Position numbers and translations under genes: made by a program
In this document: positions 1 to 6,617 of the stretch, in pieces
How positions within the stretch are numbered: the stretch's first letter is position 1
How the letters are laid out: the number at the start of each line of letters is the position of its first letter
NCBI GenBank assembly: GCA_003483565.1
Contig: DMYZ01000099.1
Span: 1-9,779 of the forward strand
Source: Prevotella sp.
Lineage (GTDB): Bacteria; Bacteroidota; Bacteroidia; Bacteroidales; Bacteroidaceae
DNA: 9,779 nucleotides
Reading direction: 5' to 3'
Notes under the pieces: generated by a model
What the model was told of the DNA's origin: nothing
The model's database searches: none
The model's input: the letters and a program-made list of their open reading frames with translations, nothing else

Positions 1-114
1 CGGGATCCGGAGGACAAGGAAAAACTTCAGAAAGCTTATGAGAGTGACTGGCTGCATCCCAATCCCGAAGGCTATAAACTCATGGGGCAGTATGCGGCAG
101 AAAAGCTGCGATAA
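1..114 (+). CDS. SGNH/GDSL-type hydrolase, C-terminal end (partial)
   Basis: The first 37 codons, open from base 1 and closed by TAA at 112-114, are the end of a gene that starts outside the window. The visible peptide contains SDWLHPNPEGYKLMGQ. This matches block V of SGNH/GDSL hydrolases, where an Asp-x-x-His pair (here D-W-L-H) supplies the catalytic Asp and His and is usually followed by P/N-x-x-GY. Such proteins are esterases or lipases; in Bacteroidales many are secreted carbohydrate deacetylases. The substrate, any signal peptide and the nucleophilic serine block cannot be seen. The gene is followed by a 79-bp gap with a separate promoter for gpmI, so the two are probably not one operon. 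The family call rests on one short motif; the reading frame and the end are clear. Confidence 0.72.
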   Translation, partial: RDPEDKEKLQKAYESDWLHPNPEGYKLMGQYAAEKLR

Positions 115-127
115 ATCTCTTTTATTA

Positions 128-159
128 TTTCGCCGTTTGGTGGATTCTTATTACATTTG
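128..159 (+). promoter_or_regulatory. Putative Bacteroidota-type promoter of the gpmI operon
   Basis: TACATTTG at 152-159 fits the Bacteroides -7 consensus TAnnTTTG. TTTC at 128-131, exactly 20 bp upstream, is a one-mismatch -33 element (consensus TTTG). The predicted transcript would start near 165 and leave a leader of about 30 nt before the gpmI ATG. The leader is A/T-rich with no Shine-Dalgarno, as usual in this phylum. Confidence 0.6.
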
Positions 160-193
160 CAAGAACAATAGATAGAAATAAATTAATTTAGTT

Positions 194-1714
194 ATGGCAA
201 AGAAAGCTTTATTGATGATTCTCGACGGATGGGGGATCGGTAAACACGGAGAAGGTGATGTTATTTACAATACACCAACTCCATATCTGGATTATTTGAA
301 TGCCGTTTCTGCGCATTCCCAGCTTCAGGCTTCCGGGGAGAATGTAGGTCTTCCTGACGGGCAGATGGGCAACTCTGAGGTGGGCCACCTCAATATCGGC
401 GCAGGTCGTGTCGTTTATCAGGATCTCGTTAAAATCAACAAAGCTTGTGAGTCAGGGGATATTCTGAAGAACAAGGAGGTCGTAGCAGCTTATAGTTATG
501 CAAAGAAGACCGGAAAGAAACTTCATATCATGGGTCTGACTTCCACCGGCGGCGTGCATGCGTCAATGGCTCATATTTTCAAGTTTGTTGAGATCGGTAA
601 GGAATATGGTCTGAAAGATGTTTATGTACACTGTTTTATGGATGGCCGTGATACTGATCCTAAGAGCGGAAAGGGATTCATAGAACAACTTCAGAAAGAA
701 TGTGACAAGAACGGCGCAAAGATTGCTTCTGTCATCGGACGTTTTTATGCTATGGACCGTGACAAGCGTTGGAACCGTGTGAAAGAAGCTTATGATCTTC
801 TGGTGGAAGGAAAAGGCAAGCAGGCTGATGATATGGCTAAGGCCGTTGAAGAAAGTTATGCTGACGGTGTGACCGATGAGTTCATCAAGCCAATTAATAA
901 CGCCGGAGTAAACGGCAAGATCGAAGATGGAGATGTCATCATCTTCATGAATTTCCGTAATGACCGCGCCAAGGAACTGACAGAGGTCCTTTCCCAACAG
1001 GATATGCCTGAAGAGGGAATGCATACGGTAAAAAATCTTCAGTATTATACCATGACTCCATACGATGCCCATTTCAAGAATGTACATGTTCTTTTCCCGA
1101 AAGAGAATGTTCAGGATACTTTGGGCGAATATTTGAGCAAACTAGGCAAAAAGCAGCTTCATACTGCAGAGACAGAGAAATATGCTCATGTTACCTTTTT
1201 TTTCAATGGCGGCCGTGAGGAGCCTTTTGAAGGTGAGGACCGTATCCTTGTACCTTCTCCAAAGGTAGCTACTTATGACTTGAAACCGGATATGAGTGCC
1301 TTCGAGGTAAAAGACAAACTGGTTGCAGCGATAAAGGATGACAAGTATGATTTCATTGTAGTCAATTTTGCCAATGGCGACATGGTAGGCCATACCGGCA
1401 TTTATCACGCTATAGCCAAGGCCGTAGTTGCTGTTGACCAATGCGTAAGTGAAGTTATCGAGGCTGCCAAGGCTACAGGTTATGAAGCCCTCATTATTGC
1501 AGACCACGGCAATGCCGACAATGCCATCAATCCGGATGGAACTCCGAATACCGCACATTCACTCAACCCGGTACCTTTCATCTATGTAACAGATAATAAT
1601 TCTGCCAGGGTAAAGGACGGTCGTCTTGCAGACGTAGCTCCTTCTATCCTGCATATCATGGGACTGGAACAGCCTGCAGATATGACAGGTGAATGTCTTA
1701 TCTCAGATAAATAA
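194..1714 (+). CDS. gpmI: 2,3-bisphosphoglycerate-independent phosphoglycerate mutase
   Basis: GpmI interconverts 3- and 2-phosphoglycerate in glycolysis and gluconeogenesis, using two Mn ions and a phosphoserine intermediate, in the cytoplasm. The 506-residue product has the normal family length. Visible motifs are LDGWG (10-14, metal Asp11), the catalytic serine motif GQMGNSEVGHLNIG (Ser61), GRDT (151-154), GRFYAMDRDKRW (182-193), AETEKYAHVTFFFNGG (325-340), NFANGDMVGHTG (391-402, metal ligands Asp396 and His400), ADHGN (436-440) and a late His455. All metal and substrate residues I can place are present. The ATG at 194 places the LDGWG motif at the usual distance from the N-terminus. It is first in an operon with ung (12-nt gap) and the DUF3109 gene, behind its own promoter. 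The family is well separated from the 2,3-BPG-dependent GpmA type. Confidence 0.97.
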   Translation: MAKKALLMILDGWGIGKHGEGDVIYNTPTPYLDYLNAVSAHSQLQASGENVGLPDGQMGNSEVGHLNIGAGRVVYQDLVKINKACESGDILKNKEVVAAYSYAKKTGKKLHIMGLTSTGGVHASMAHIFKFVEIGKEYGLKDVYVHCFMDGRDTDPKSGKGFIEQLQKECDKNGAKIASVIGRFYAMDRDKRWNRVKEAYDLLVEGKGKQADDMAKAVEESYADGVTDEFIKPINNAGVNGKIEDGDVIIFMNFRNDRAKELTEVLSQQDMPEEGMHTVKNLQYYTMTPYDAHFKNVHVLFPKENVQDTLGEYLSKLGKKQLHTAETEKYAHVTFFFNGGREEPFEGEDRILVPSPKVATYDLKPDMSAFEVKDKLVAAIKDDKYDFIVVNFANGDMVGHTGIYHAIAKAVVAVDQCVSEVIEAAKATGYEALIIADHGNADNAINPDGTPNTAHSLNPVPFIYVTDNNSARVKDGRLADVAPSILHIMGLEQPADMTGECLISDK

Positions 1715-1726
1715 AATATAGATAAA

Positions 1727-2392
1727 ATGAACGTAAAGATTGAAGATAGTTGGAGAGAGCATGTTGGTGCAGAATTCGATAAGCAATATTTCATCGATCT
1801 GACCAACTATGTACGCGAGGAATATATGCACTATGCGTGTTATCCCCCCGGACATCTTATCTTCAATGCTTTCAATCTTTGCCCTTTTGATCAGGTGAAG
1901 GTGGTGATTATCGGTCAGGATCCTTATCATGAGCCCCGACAGGCCATGGGATTGAGTTTCTCTGTCCCTGATGGTGTGATGATGCCTCCTTCACTGATTA
2001 ATATCTTTAAAGAGATACAGATGGATCTTGGAACGTCCATGCCCAAAAACGGTGATTTGAGCCGTTGGGCGAAACAAGGAGTTCTCTTGCTTAATGCTAC
2101 CCTTACCGTAAGGTCTCATGCTGCGAACAGCCATCAGAAACTAGGTTGGAGCCAGTTTACGGATGCTGCTATCCAATCCCTTAACCGTGATCGGGAGCAT
2201 GTCGTATATTTACTCTGGGGAAGTTATGCGCGAAGTAAGGCTGCTTATATTGACGGCTCGAAGAATCTTATTCTCCAGTCGGTGCATCCGTCTCCTTTGT
2301 CAGCCAATCGTGGCGGGTGGTTCGGCAATCATCAGTTTTCCCGTTGTAATGAGTATCTGAAGCAAAATGGGGAGACTCCCATAGAATGGTAA
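1727..2392 (+). CDS. ung: Uracil-DNA glycosylase (family 1)
   Basis: Ung cuts uracil from DNA arising by cytosine deamination or dUTP incorporation and so starts base-excision repair. The 221-residue protein matches the family length and carries the full family-1 set: the water-activating loop GQDPYHEP (63-70, catalytic Asp65), LLLNATLTVR (120-129, with the Asn that reads uracil), and the DNA-intercalation loop HPSPLSA (187-193, His187). The ATG at 1727 lies 12 nt after the gpmI stop in an A-rich gap without a Shine-Dalgarno, so translation is probably coupled or leader-independent. The TAA is separated from the next ATG by one base, so ung and the DUF3109 gene are almost certainly one transcript. 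Nothing is degraded. Confidence 0.97.
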   Translation: MNVKIEDSWREHVGAEFDKQYFIDLTNYVREEYMHYACYPPGHLIFNAFNLCPFDQVKVVIIGQDPYHEPRQAMGLSFSVPDGVMMPPSLINIFKEIQMDLGTSMPKNGDLSRWAKQGVLLLNATLTVRSHAANSHQKLGWSQFTDAAIQSLNRDREHVVYLLWGSYARSKAAYIDGSKNLILQSVHPSPLSANRGGWFGNHQFSRCNEYLKQNGETPIEW

Positions 2393-2393
2393 A

Positions 2394-2999
2394 ATGAAAA
2401 AAGAACTGCATATTCTGCAAGTAGGTAATGTACTTGTCTCTCCGGATATTTTCACTGAAAAATTCTGTTGTAATCTTGATGCCTGTAAAGGGCAATGCTG
2501 TGTAGAAGGTGATGCCGGTGCTCCTGTAACGATGGATGAGATTGGGGAAATAGAAAATGTACTGGATAATGTATGGGACGAGATGTCAGCTTCTGCACAA
2601 TCTGTTGTTGACAAGCAAGGAGTGGCTTATACTGACAGTGAAGGTGATCTGGTGACAAGTATTGTACAGGGCAAGGATTGTGTCTTTACCTGTTATGAAA
2701 AGGGTACTTGCCTGTGTTCTCTGGAAAGGGCTTTCCGTCAGGGTAAGACAAAATTTGTGAAGCCGATATCCTGTGCACTTTATCCTGTTCGTGAAAAGTC
2801 TTTTGGTAATCATCTTTATGGAATAAATTATCATCGCTGGAATATCTGTAAGGATGCAGTGAAAAAGGGAAGAGAATTGAATCTTCCTCTTTATAAATTT
2901 CTGAAAGGTCCTTTAACCAGAAGGTTTGGAGCCGAATGGTATAAGGAGTTGCTTCAAATAGCCGATCAACTGCGCAAAGACGGCTATATTGATGCCTGA
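2394..2999 (+). CDS. DUF3109 family cysteine-rich protein
   Basis: This 201-residue protein of unknown function matches the DUF3109 family, common in Bacteroidota, in length and in its cysteine layout. It has no signal peptide and no membrane segment, so it is predicted cytoplasmic. Eleven cysteines stand out: an N-terminal cluster FCCNLDACKGQCC (Cys25, 26, 31, 35, 36), a middle set C-x3-C-x5-C-x-C (Cys96, 100, 106, 108), then Cys127 in PISCALYPVR and Cys152. This resembles the CxxxC zinc/iron-sulfur proteins of the YkgJ type, so a bound metal or cluster is likely, but that is inference. The ATG begins one base after the ung stop, tying it to gpmI-ung; the gene is the last of the operon and ends 17 bp from a convergent gene. 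A DNA-repair link is suggested only by position. Confidence 0.85.
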   Translation: MKKELHILQVGNVLVSPDIFTEKFCCNLDACKGQCCVEGDAGAPVTMDEIGEIENVLDNVWDEMSASAQSVVDKQGVAYTDSEGDLVTSIVQGKDCVFTCYEKGTCLCSLERAFRQGKTKFVKPISCALYPVREKSFGNHLYGINYHRWNICKDAVKKGRELNLPLYKFLKGPLTRRFGAEWYKELLQIADQLRKDGYIDA

Positions 3000-3016
3000 A
3001 AATCACCGATAAGTTA

Positions 3017-3943
3017 CTAATAGAGATAACTTTGATGGAAATAAGATTGTATTTCAAGGCCTTCTATAGATTGAATCTGGCTGGCTTTGAAATTTCTGTC
3101 ACCAGATATAATGACCTCTTTCTGTGTGTCGAAAGTGAAACGCCGGCAGGCCTGTTCGTCCATCTGACCATTACAGATATAAGTTAACCCTCCGATATGG
3201 ATTTCTTCTCCGGGACGGGCATCCCTTATCGTTAATCTAATCCATCCCTTAAATCTTTTTCCAAAATCAATATGGTATCCCAGACTGTCGCTATAGGTGC
3301 TGACAGGGTAGATGATATGAGTGATTTTCTGTGACGGGTAAAAGGACGATTCCCAATGGCAGGCATACGTTGTTGTGTCAGAGGAATACCAAGCTTTCTC
3401 CCATTTTAAATATCCGCTGTCATCACTTTTCCAATCAGGACATTCTTTTTCTCCATTGACATACTCTCGATTGCCCGGCAGTGTGTATGCCCCTGTAGAG
3501 CGGCAATCCCATGTGCCGTCTGTATTATAGCAAAAACTAGTATCGTAAGCTGTTTTGCCGAAATAAGACAGAGATAATTGTTTGTCTGAACATATTCCTT
3601 TTTGGGGTGAATACCATACGGCAATAGTATTCTTTTCAGGTTGCAGGAAGCGGGTGATGTCAAAGGTTAGCCCTTTTAATGTTCCTCTTACGGAGTCCAT
3701 GGATGGCATAAGAACGTCACCAGTAATGTTTCTTTCATTTACATACACTTGAAACCGTCCTGTGCTGATAATGGTCAGAGAAGCCTGCTTGGGTTTGCTG
3801 TAGCTGAAATAAATACGTCTGAACTGTATCTGGGTCGTATCGTCCGGATCATGACTGCATATCCAGTGGCAGCCAAACTCTTGTGCCGTTGTCGGCAGGA
3901 GCGTGTATAAGAAGAAAAGGGAAAAAAATATTATGGTCTTCAT
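3017..3943 (-). CDS. Secreted alpha-L-rhamnosidase-like protein lacking the catalytic domain
   Basis: This is a 308-residue protein with a signal peptide: Lys3, a hydrophobic stretch (4-16), and a probable signal peptidase I site after TTA (18-20). There is no lipobox. Residues about 27-113 (WICSHDP, FRRIYFSY, ASLTIISTGRFQVYVNERNITG, DITRFL, NTIAVWY) follow the pattern of the GH78 N-terminal carbohydrate-binding-like domain. Residues about 210-255 (IIYPVSTYSDSLGYHIDFG, FKGWIRLTIRD, PGEEIHIGGL) resemble the next beta-sandwich domain (Bac_rhamnosid type). GH78 enzymes then have a large alpha/alpha barrel with the acidic catalytic residues; here the protein ends at 308 with TAG. It is thus probably a non-enzymatic, binding or vestigial protein in the periplasm or at the cell surface. 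The start (CAT at 3941-3943) is fixed by the signal peptide. It lies just beyond the gyrB terminator and converges on the DUF3109 gene. Domain assignment is by eye. Confidence 0.68.
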   Translation of the reverse strand: MKTIIFFSLFFLYTLLPTTAQEFGCHWICSHDPDDTTQIQFRRIYFSYSKPKQASLTIISTGRFQVYVNERNITGDVLMPSMDSVRGTLKGLTFDITRFLQPEKNTIAVWYSPQKGICSDKQLSLSYFGKTAYDTSFCYNTDGTWDCRSTGAYTLPGNREYVNGEKECPDWKSDDSGYLKWEKAWYSSDTTTYACHWESSFYPSQKITHIIYPVSTYSDSLGYHIDFGKRFKGWIRLTIRDARPGEEIHIGGLTYICNGQMDEQACRRFTFDTQKEVIISGDRNFKASQIQSIEGLEIQSYFHQSYLY

Positions 3944-3953
3944 TTCACACGGG

Positions 3954-3989
3954 GTAAAAAGAAGAGGCGGACAAAAAAAGTCCGCCTCT
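3954..3989 (-). terminator. Rho-independent terminator after gyrB
   Basis: Bases 3963-3972 and 3980-3989 form a perfect 10-bp GC-rich stem (AGAGGCGGAC with GTCCGCCTCT) closed by a seven-A loop in plus-strand terms. On the minus strand it is followed by TCTTCTTTTT. It lies 22 bp past the gyrB TAA and only about 13 nt before the next minus-strand start codon. The plus side has only a weak AT tail, so it is oriented for gyrB. Confidence 0.88.
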
Positions 3990-4010
3990 AATTATTTTAA
4001 AAGAATAAAT

Positions 4011-5987
4011 TTACGCGTCAATATTAGCATAAGTCGCATTTTGTTCAATGAATTCACGACGAGGCTCGACATCATCACCCATTAACATGGAGAAGGTTTC
4101 ATCAGCTGTCGCGGCATCATCTATGGTAACTTGCTTTAAGAGTCTGCTGCCCGGATTCATAGTTGTCTCCCAAAGTTGTTCAGGATTCATCTCGCCCAGA
4201 CCTTTGTAACGTTGGGTGTGAATACTCTTGCCATCTTCTATTCCGTTGCCGTATTTATCAAGAAAAGCCTGCCGTTGATGGTCTGTGTAACAGTATTCGC
4301 TGACTTTATTTTTATAGGTACACTTGTAGAGAGGAGGTGTAGCAATGTACAGATGTCCTTGTTCTATAATTTTCGGCATGAAACGGAAGAATAAAGTCAT
4401 GATAAGCGTGTCGATGTGAGAACCATCGACATCGGCATCGGTCATGATGATAATCTTGTCATAACGGAGTTTATCGATGTTTGCTTCTCTGTCATCTTCG
4501 CCGTCAACGCCGAAACGGATGCCGATACTCTGGATGATGTTCATAACAGATTCGGCTTCGAAGACGCGATGCCATGGCACTTTCTCTACATTCAGAATTT
4601 TACCGCGAAGAGGCAGGATAGCCTGAGTATAACGGTCACGACCCTGCTTGGCTGAGCCACCTGCGGAATCACCCTCGACGAGGAATATTTCACAGTCTTT
4701 AGGATCTTTATTCGAGCAGTCTGCTAATTTTCCGGGGAGCCCGCCACCTGTCAGCACGCTCTTGCGCTGCACGCTTTCACGAGCTTTACGGGCTGCAATA
4801 CGTGCGGTAGCAGCAAGAATGACCTTTTCGCAGATAGCTTTAGCTTCCAAAGGATGCTCTTCTAGATAATTCTGCAAGGCTTCACCTACAGCCTGTTGGA
4901 CAGCTCCGGCAACTTCGCTGTTGCCCAGTTTAGTCTTTGTCTGACCTTCAAACTGTGGCTCTGCTACCTTGATAGAGATGACAGCTGTCAAACCTTCACG
5001 AAAATCTTCTCCGGCAATTTCTATTTTCGCTTTTTGTATTTGTTTGGAAATAGATGGATCATTATCGGAATATGCTTTCAGTGTACGGGTCAAGGCTGCA
5101 CGAAAGCCTGTGAGGTGAGTACCACCCTCTATCGTGTTGATATTGTTAACGTAGGAGTGGATATTTTCGGAATAGTCCGTATTGTACATGATGGCGACTT
5201 CCATAGGAACGCCTTGTTTCTCTGTCTTCAGGTAAATAACATCATCAAACAGATGAGTACGGTGACGGTCTATGTAGCGGACAAATTCTTTCAGTCCGTC
5301 TTTGGCGTGGAATATTTGCTGGCGCGTCTTGCCTGTTTCAGGGTCAGGACGAAGGTCTGTGAGTGTAATTCTTATGCCTGCATTTAAGTAAGCAAGCTCT
5401 CTCATGCGGCGTGCAATGATATCCCACTGAAAAGTGACAGTAGTGAAAATGGTAGGATCCGGCCAGAACTGCTGTAGGGTACCACGTTTTTCTGTTGTAC
5501 CAACGACTTTGACAGAATATAAAGGCTTTCCCTTCTCATATTCCTGTTGGTAGATTTTACCATCGCGGAATACCTGAGACTTCATGTGAGTGGACAGTGC
5601 ATTGACACAGCTGACACCTACACCATGAAGACCTCCTGAGACTTTATAGGATCCCTTGTCAAATTTACCACCGGCATGGAGAACCGTCATAACCACCTCG
5701 AGGGCTGATTTATGCAATTTCTTGTGCTCGTCTACAGGAATACCACGTCCATTATCTTCTACGGTGACAGAGCCGTCTGTATTGACGGTAACTTCAACAT
5801 CGGTACAATAGCCGGCCATAGCTTCGTCAATAGAGTTGTCAACAGTTTCGTTGATCAAGTGATGAAGCCCCTTTTCACTGATATCTCCAATGTACATAGC
5901 CGGGCGCTTGCGTACCGCTTCAAGTCCTTCCAGAACTTGAATGTTACTGGCCGAGTATTGATTCTCGCTATTCTGATTTTCTGCCAT
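4011..5987 (-). CDS. gyrB: DNA gyrase subunit B
   Basis: GyrB is the ATPase subunit of DNA gyrase (with GyrA), which introduces negative supercoils. The 658-residue form lacks the roughly 165-residue insertion of proteobacterial GyrB. The GHKL ATPase shows RKRPAMYIGD, NETVDN (general base Glu47, Asn51), VEDNGRGIP (Asp78), GGLHGVGVSCVNALS and QTKTKLGN (Lys353). The TOPRIM part shows LVEGDSAGG (Glu438) and DADVDG (Asp517, 519, 521), followed by QRYKGLGEMNPEQLWETTM and the usual ANIDA end. By alignment from memory with E. coli, the coumarin-contact Arg136 equals Arg141 here, and the quinolone-associated Asp426 and Lys447 equal Asp440 and Lys463, all conserved. The ATG at 5987 gives the short N-terminal tail normal in this phylum. 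The gene has its own promoter and terminator and so appears monocistronic. Confidence 0.98.
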   Translation of the reverse strand: MAENQNSENQYSASNIQVLEGLEAVRKRPAMYIGDISEKGLHHLINETVDNSIDEAMAGYCTDVEVTVNTDGSVTVEDNGRGIPVDEHKKLHKSALEVVMTVLHAGGKFDKGSYKVSGGLHGVGVSCVNALSTHMKSQVFRDGKIYQQEYEKGKPLYSVKVVGTTEKRGTLQQFWPDPTIFTTVTFQWDIIARRMRELAYLNAGIRITLTDLRPDPETGKTRQQIFHAKDGLKEFVRYIDRHRTHLFDDVIYLKTEKQGVPMEVAIMYNTDYSENIHSYVNNINTIEGGTHLTGFRAALTRTLKAYSDNDPSISKQIQKAKIEIAGEDFREGLTAVISIKVAEPQFEGQTKTKLGNSEVAGAVQQAVGEALQNYLEEHPLEAKAICEKVILAATARIAARKARESVQRKSVLTGGGLPGKLADCSNKDPKDCEIFLVEGDSAGGSAKQGRDRYTQAILPLRGKILNVEKVPWHRVFEAESVMNIIQSIGIRFGVDGEDDREANIDKLRYDKIIIMTDADVDGSHIDTLIMTLFFRFMPKIIEQGHLYIATPPLYKCTYKNKVSEYCYTDHQRQAFLDKYGNGIEDGKSIHTQRYKGLGEMNPEQLWETTMNPGSRLLKQVTIDDAATADETFSMLMGDDVEPRREFIEQNATYANIDA

Positions 5988-6013
5988 TTGTTCTGATTAG
6001 TATTATTTATGTG

Positions 6014-6045
6014 CAAAGATACTAAAAAGCAACGATATAAGGAAA
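6014..6045 (-). promoter_or_regulatory. Putative Bacteroidota-type promoter of gyrB
   Basis: Read on the minus strand, TTTC (6045-6042) precedes TATCTTTG (6021-6014) by exactly 20 bp, fitting TTTG-N20-TAnnTTTG with one mismatch in the -33 element. It lies between the rpsT terminator and the gyrB ATG at 5987, leaving a short leader of about 20 nt. Confidence 0.62.
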
Positions 6046-6080
6046 TATTTAAGAGGCAAAAAGGGGGTAAAAGCATATAA

Positions 6081-6121
6081 AAAACAGGGTTGTAATTTCT
6101 TTGAAATTACAACCCTGTTTT
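6081..6121 (-). terminator. Strong terminator after rpsT
   Basis: An 18-bp perfect stem (6081-6098 with 6104-6121, core ACAGGGTTGTAATTT) has a five-base loop, CTTTG, that can close by a further C-G pair. On the minus strand the stem runs into T-rich TTTTTTATATG. It sits 20 bp past the rpsT TAA and upstream of the gyrB promoter, insulating the two units. The mirror side also has Ts, so it might work both ways. Confidence 0.9.
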
Positions 6122-6141
6122 CAATTCTCTAAAATTGGTGA

Positions 6142-6396
6142 TTAAGCCAATTTGTTGATATAAAGAGCTACGCCTGATTTCAGGTTTGCGGCTTTGTTCT
6201 TATGAATGATATTGGTTTTAACCAATTTGTCTAACAACTTCTGCACAGAAGGATAAAGCTTAACGGCTTCGGCTTTGTCAGAAGTGGCACGCAACTTACG
6301 GACAGCGTTGCGCATAGTCTTTGCATAATACTTGTTATGCAAGGCCTTCTTCTTATCCTGACGGATTCTCTTGATTGATGATTTGTGATTTGCCAT
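6142..6396 (-). CDS. rpsT: 30S ribosomal protein S20 (bS20)
   Basis: S20 is a primary 16S rRNA-binding protein of the small subunit. The 84-residue product has the family's length and composition: MANHKSSIKRIRQDKKKALHNK at its N-terminus, many Lys/Arg residues, and a three-helix pattern ending in KNKAANLKSGVALYINKLA, where the conserved HKNKAA segment is clear. The ATG at 6396 is fixed by the universally conserved MANHKS start. No promoter lies in the 24 bp between it and the upstream tRNA-Glu gene, so both probably come from the promoter at 6512-6543, with the mRNA released by tRNA processing. A strong terminator follows. Confidence 0.97.
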   Translation of the reverse strand: MANHKSSIKRIRQDKKKALHNKYYAKTMRNAVRKLRATSDKAEAVKLYPSVQKLLDKLVKTNIIHKNKAANLKSGVALYINKLA

Positions 6397-6420
6397 CTTT
6401 GAATTCTTTTTATTTTCTAG

Positions 6421-6492
6421 TAGTCCCTAGCAGAATCGAACTGCTCTTTAGAGAATGAAAATCTCTCGTCCTAACCGATAGACGAAGGGACC
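6421..6492 (-). tRNA. tRNA-Glu (anticodon UUC)
   Basis: Reading the minus strand from 6492, a full cloverleaf folds: acceptor GGTCCCT with AGGGACT (first pair a G-U wobble), D stem GTC/GAC with loop TATCGGTTAG, anticodon stem AGAGA/TCTCT around TTTTCAT (anticodon TTC), a four-base variable loop, T stem AGCAG/CTGCT around TTCGATT, and discriminator A at 6421. The total is 72 nt. CCA is not encoded (CTAG follows), so it must be added by nucleotidyltransferase. The gene lies 24 bp upstream of rpsT on the same strand and downstream of a consensus promoter. Confidence 0.97.
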
Positions 6493-6511
6493 TTAACCTG
6501 TTTTGCGGGTG

Positions 6512-6543
6512 CAAAGTTAAGATAAAAACTCGGATCTCGCAAA
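6512..6543 (-). promoter_or_regulatory. Consensus promoter of the tRNA-Glu-rpsT unit
   Basis: On the minus strand TTTG (6543-6540), a 20-bp spacer and TAACTTTG (6519-6512) match the Bacteroides sigma-ABfr consensus in every defined position. This is the best promoter in the window, as expected for a stable-RNA gene. The start would fall around 6505, about a dozen bases before the mature tRNA 5' end at 6492. Confidence 0.75.
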
Positions 6544-6557
6544 TTTTATTGATAATT

Positions 6558-6590
6558 TTTCTTCCGAATCGTTATGTTTTTGTATTTTTG
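6558..6590 (+). promoter_or_regulatory. Putative promoter of recO
   Basis: TTTC at 6558-6561 is followed after 21 bp by TATTTTTG at 6583-6590, a good TAnnTTTG -7 element. The recO ATG is 27 bp downstream. Its -33 element lies only 14 bp from that of the opposite tRNA-Glu promoter. Confidence 0.6.
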
Positions 6591-6617
6591 CTTTAAAATA
6601 ACGTAGCATTAGAAGGA

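Noticed and set aside
136..139. TTTG as the -33 element of the gpmI promoter
   Set aside because: It lies only 12 bp from TACATTTG; TTTC at 128-131 has the right 20-bp spacing.
563..1087. 174-codon minus-strand reading frame opposite gpmI
   Set aside because: It lies fully within gpmI, has no recognisable family or promoter, and is a compositional shadow.
1196..1203. T8 run in gpmI as a slippery or phase-variable tract
   Set aside because: It encodes the Phe triplet of the conserved VTFFFNGG motif; protein conservation explains it.
3002..3036. Weak AT hairpin (AAGTTA/TAACTT with a 5-nt bulge) between the DUF3109 gene and its convergent neighbour
   Set aside because: The stem is only six AT-rich pairs and has no clear T-run; it is too weak to call a terminator.
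4896..5387. 163-codon plus-strand reading frame opposite gyrB
   Set aside because: It is antisense to conserved gyrB sequence with a Cys-rich, implausible composition; a shadow frame.
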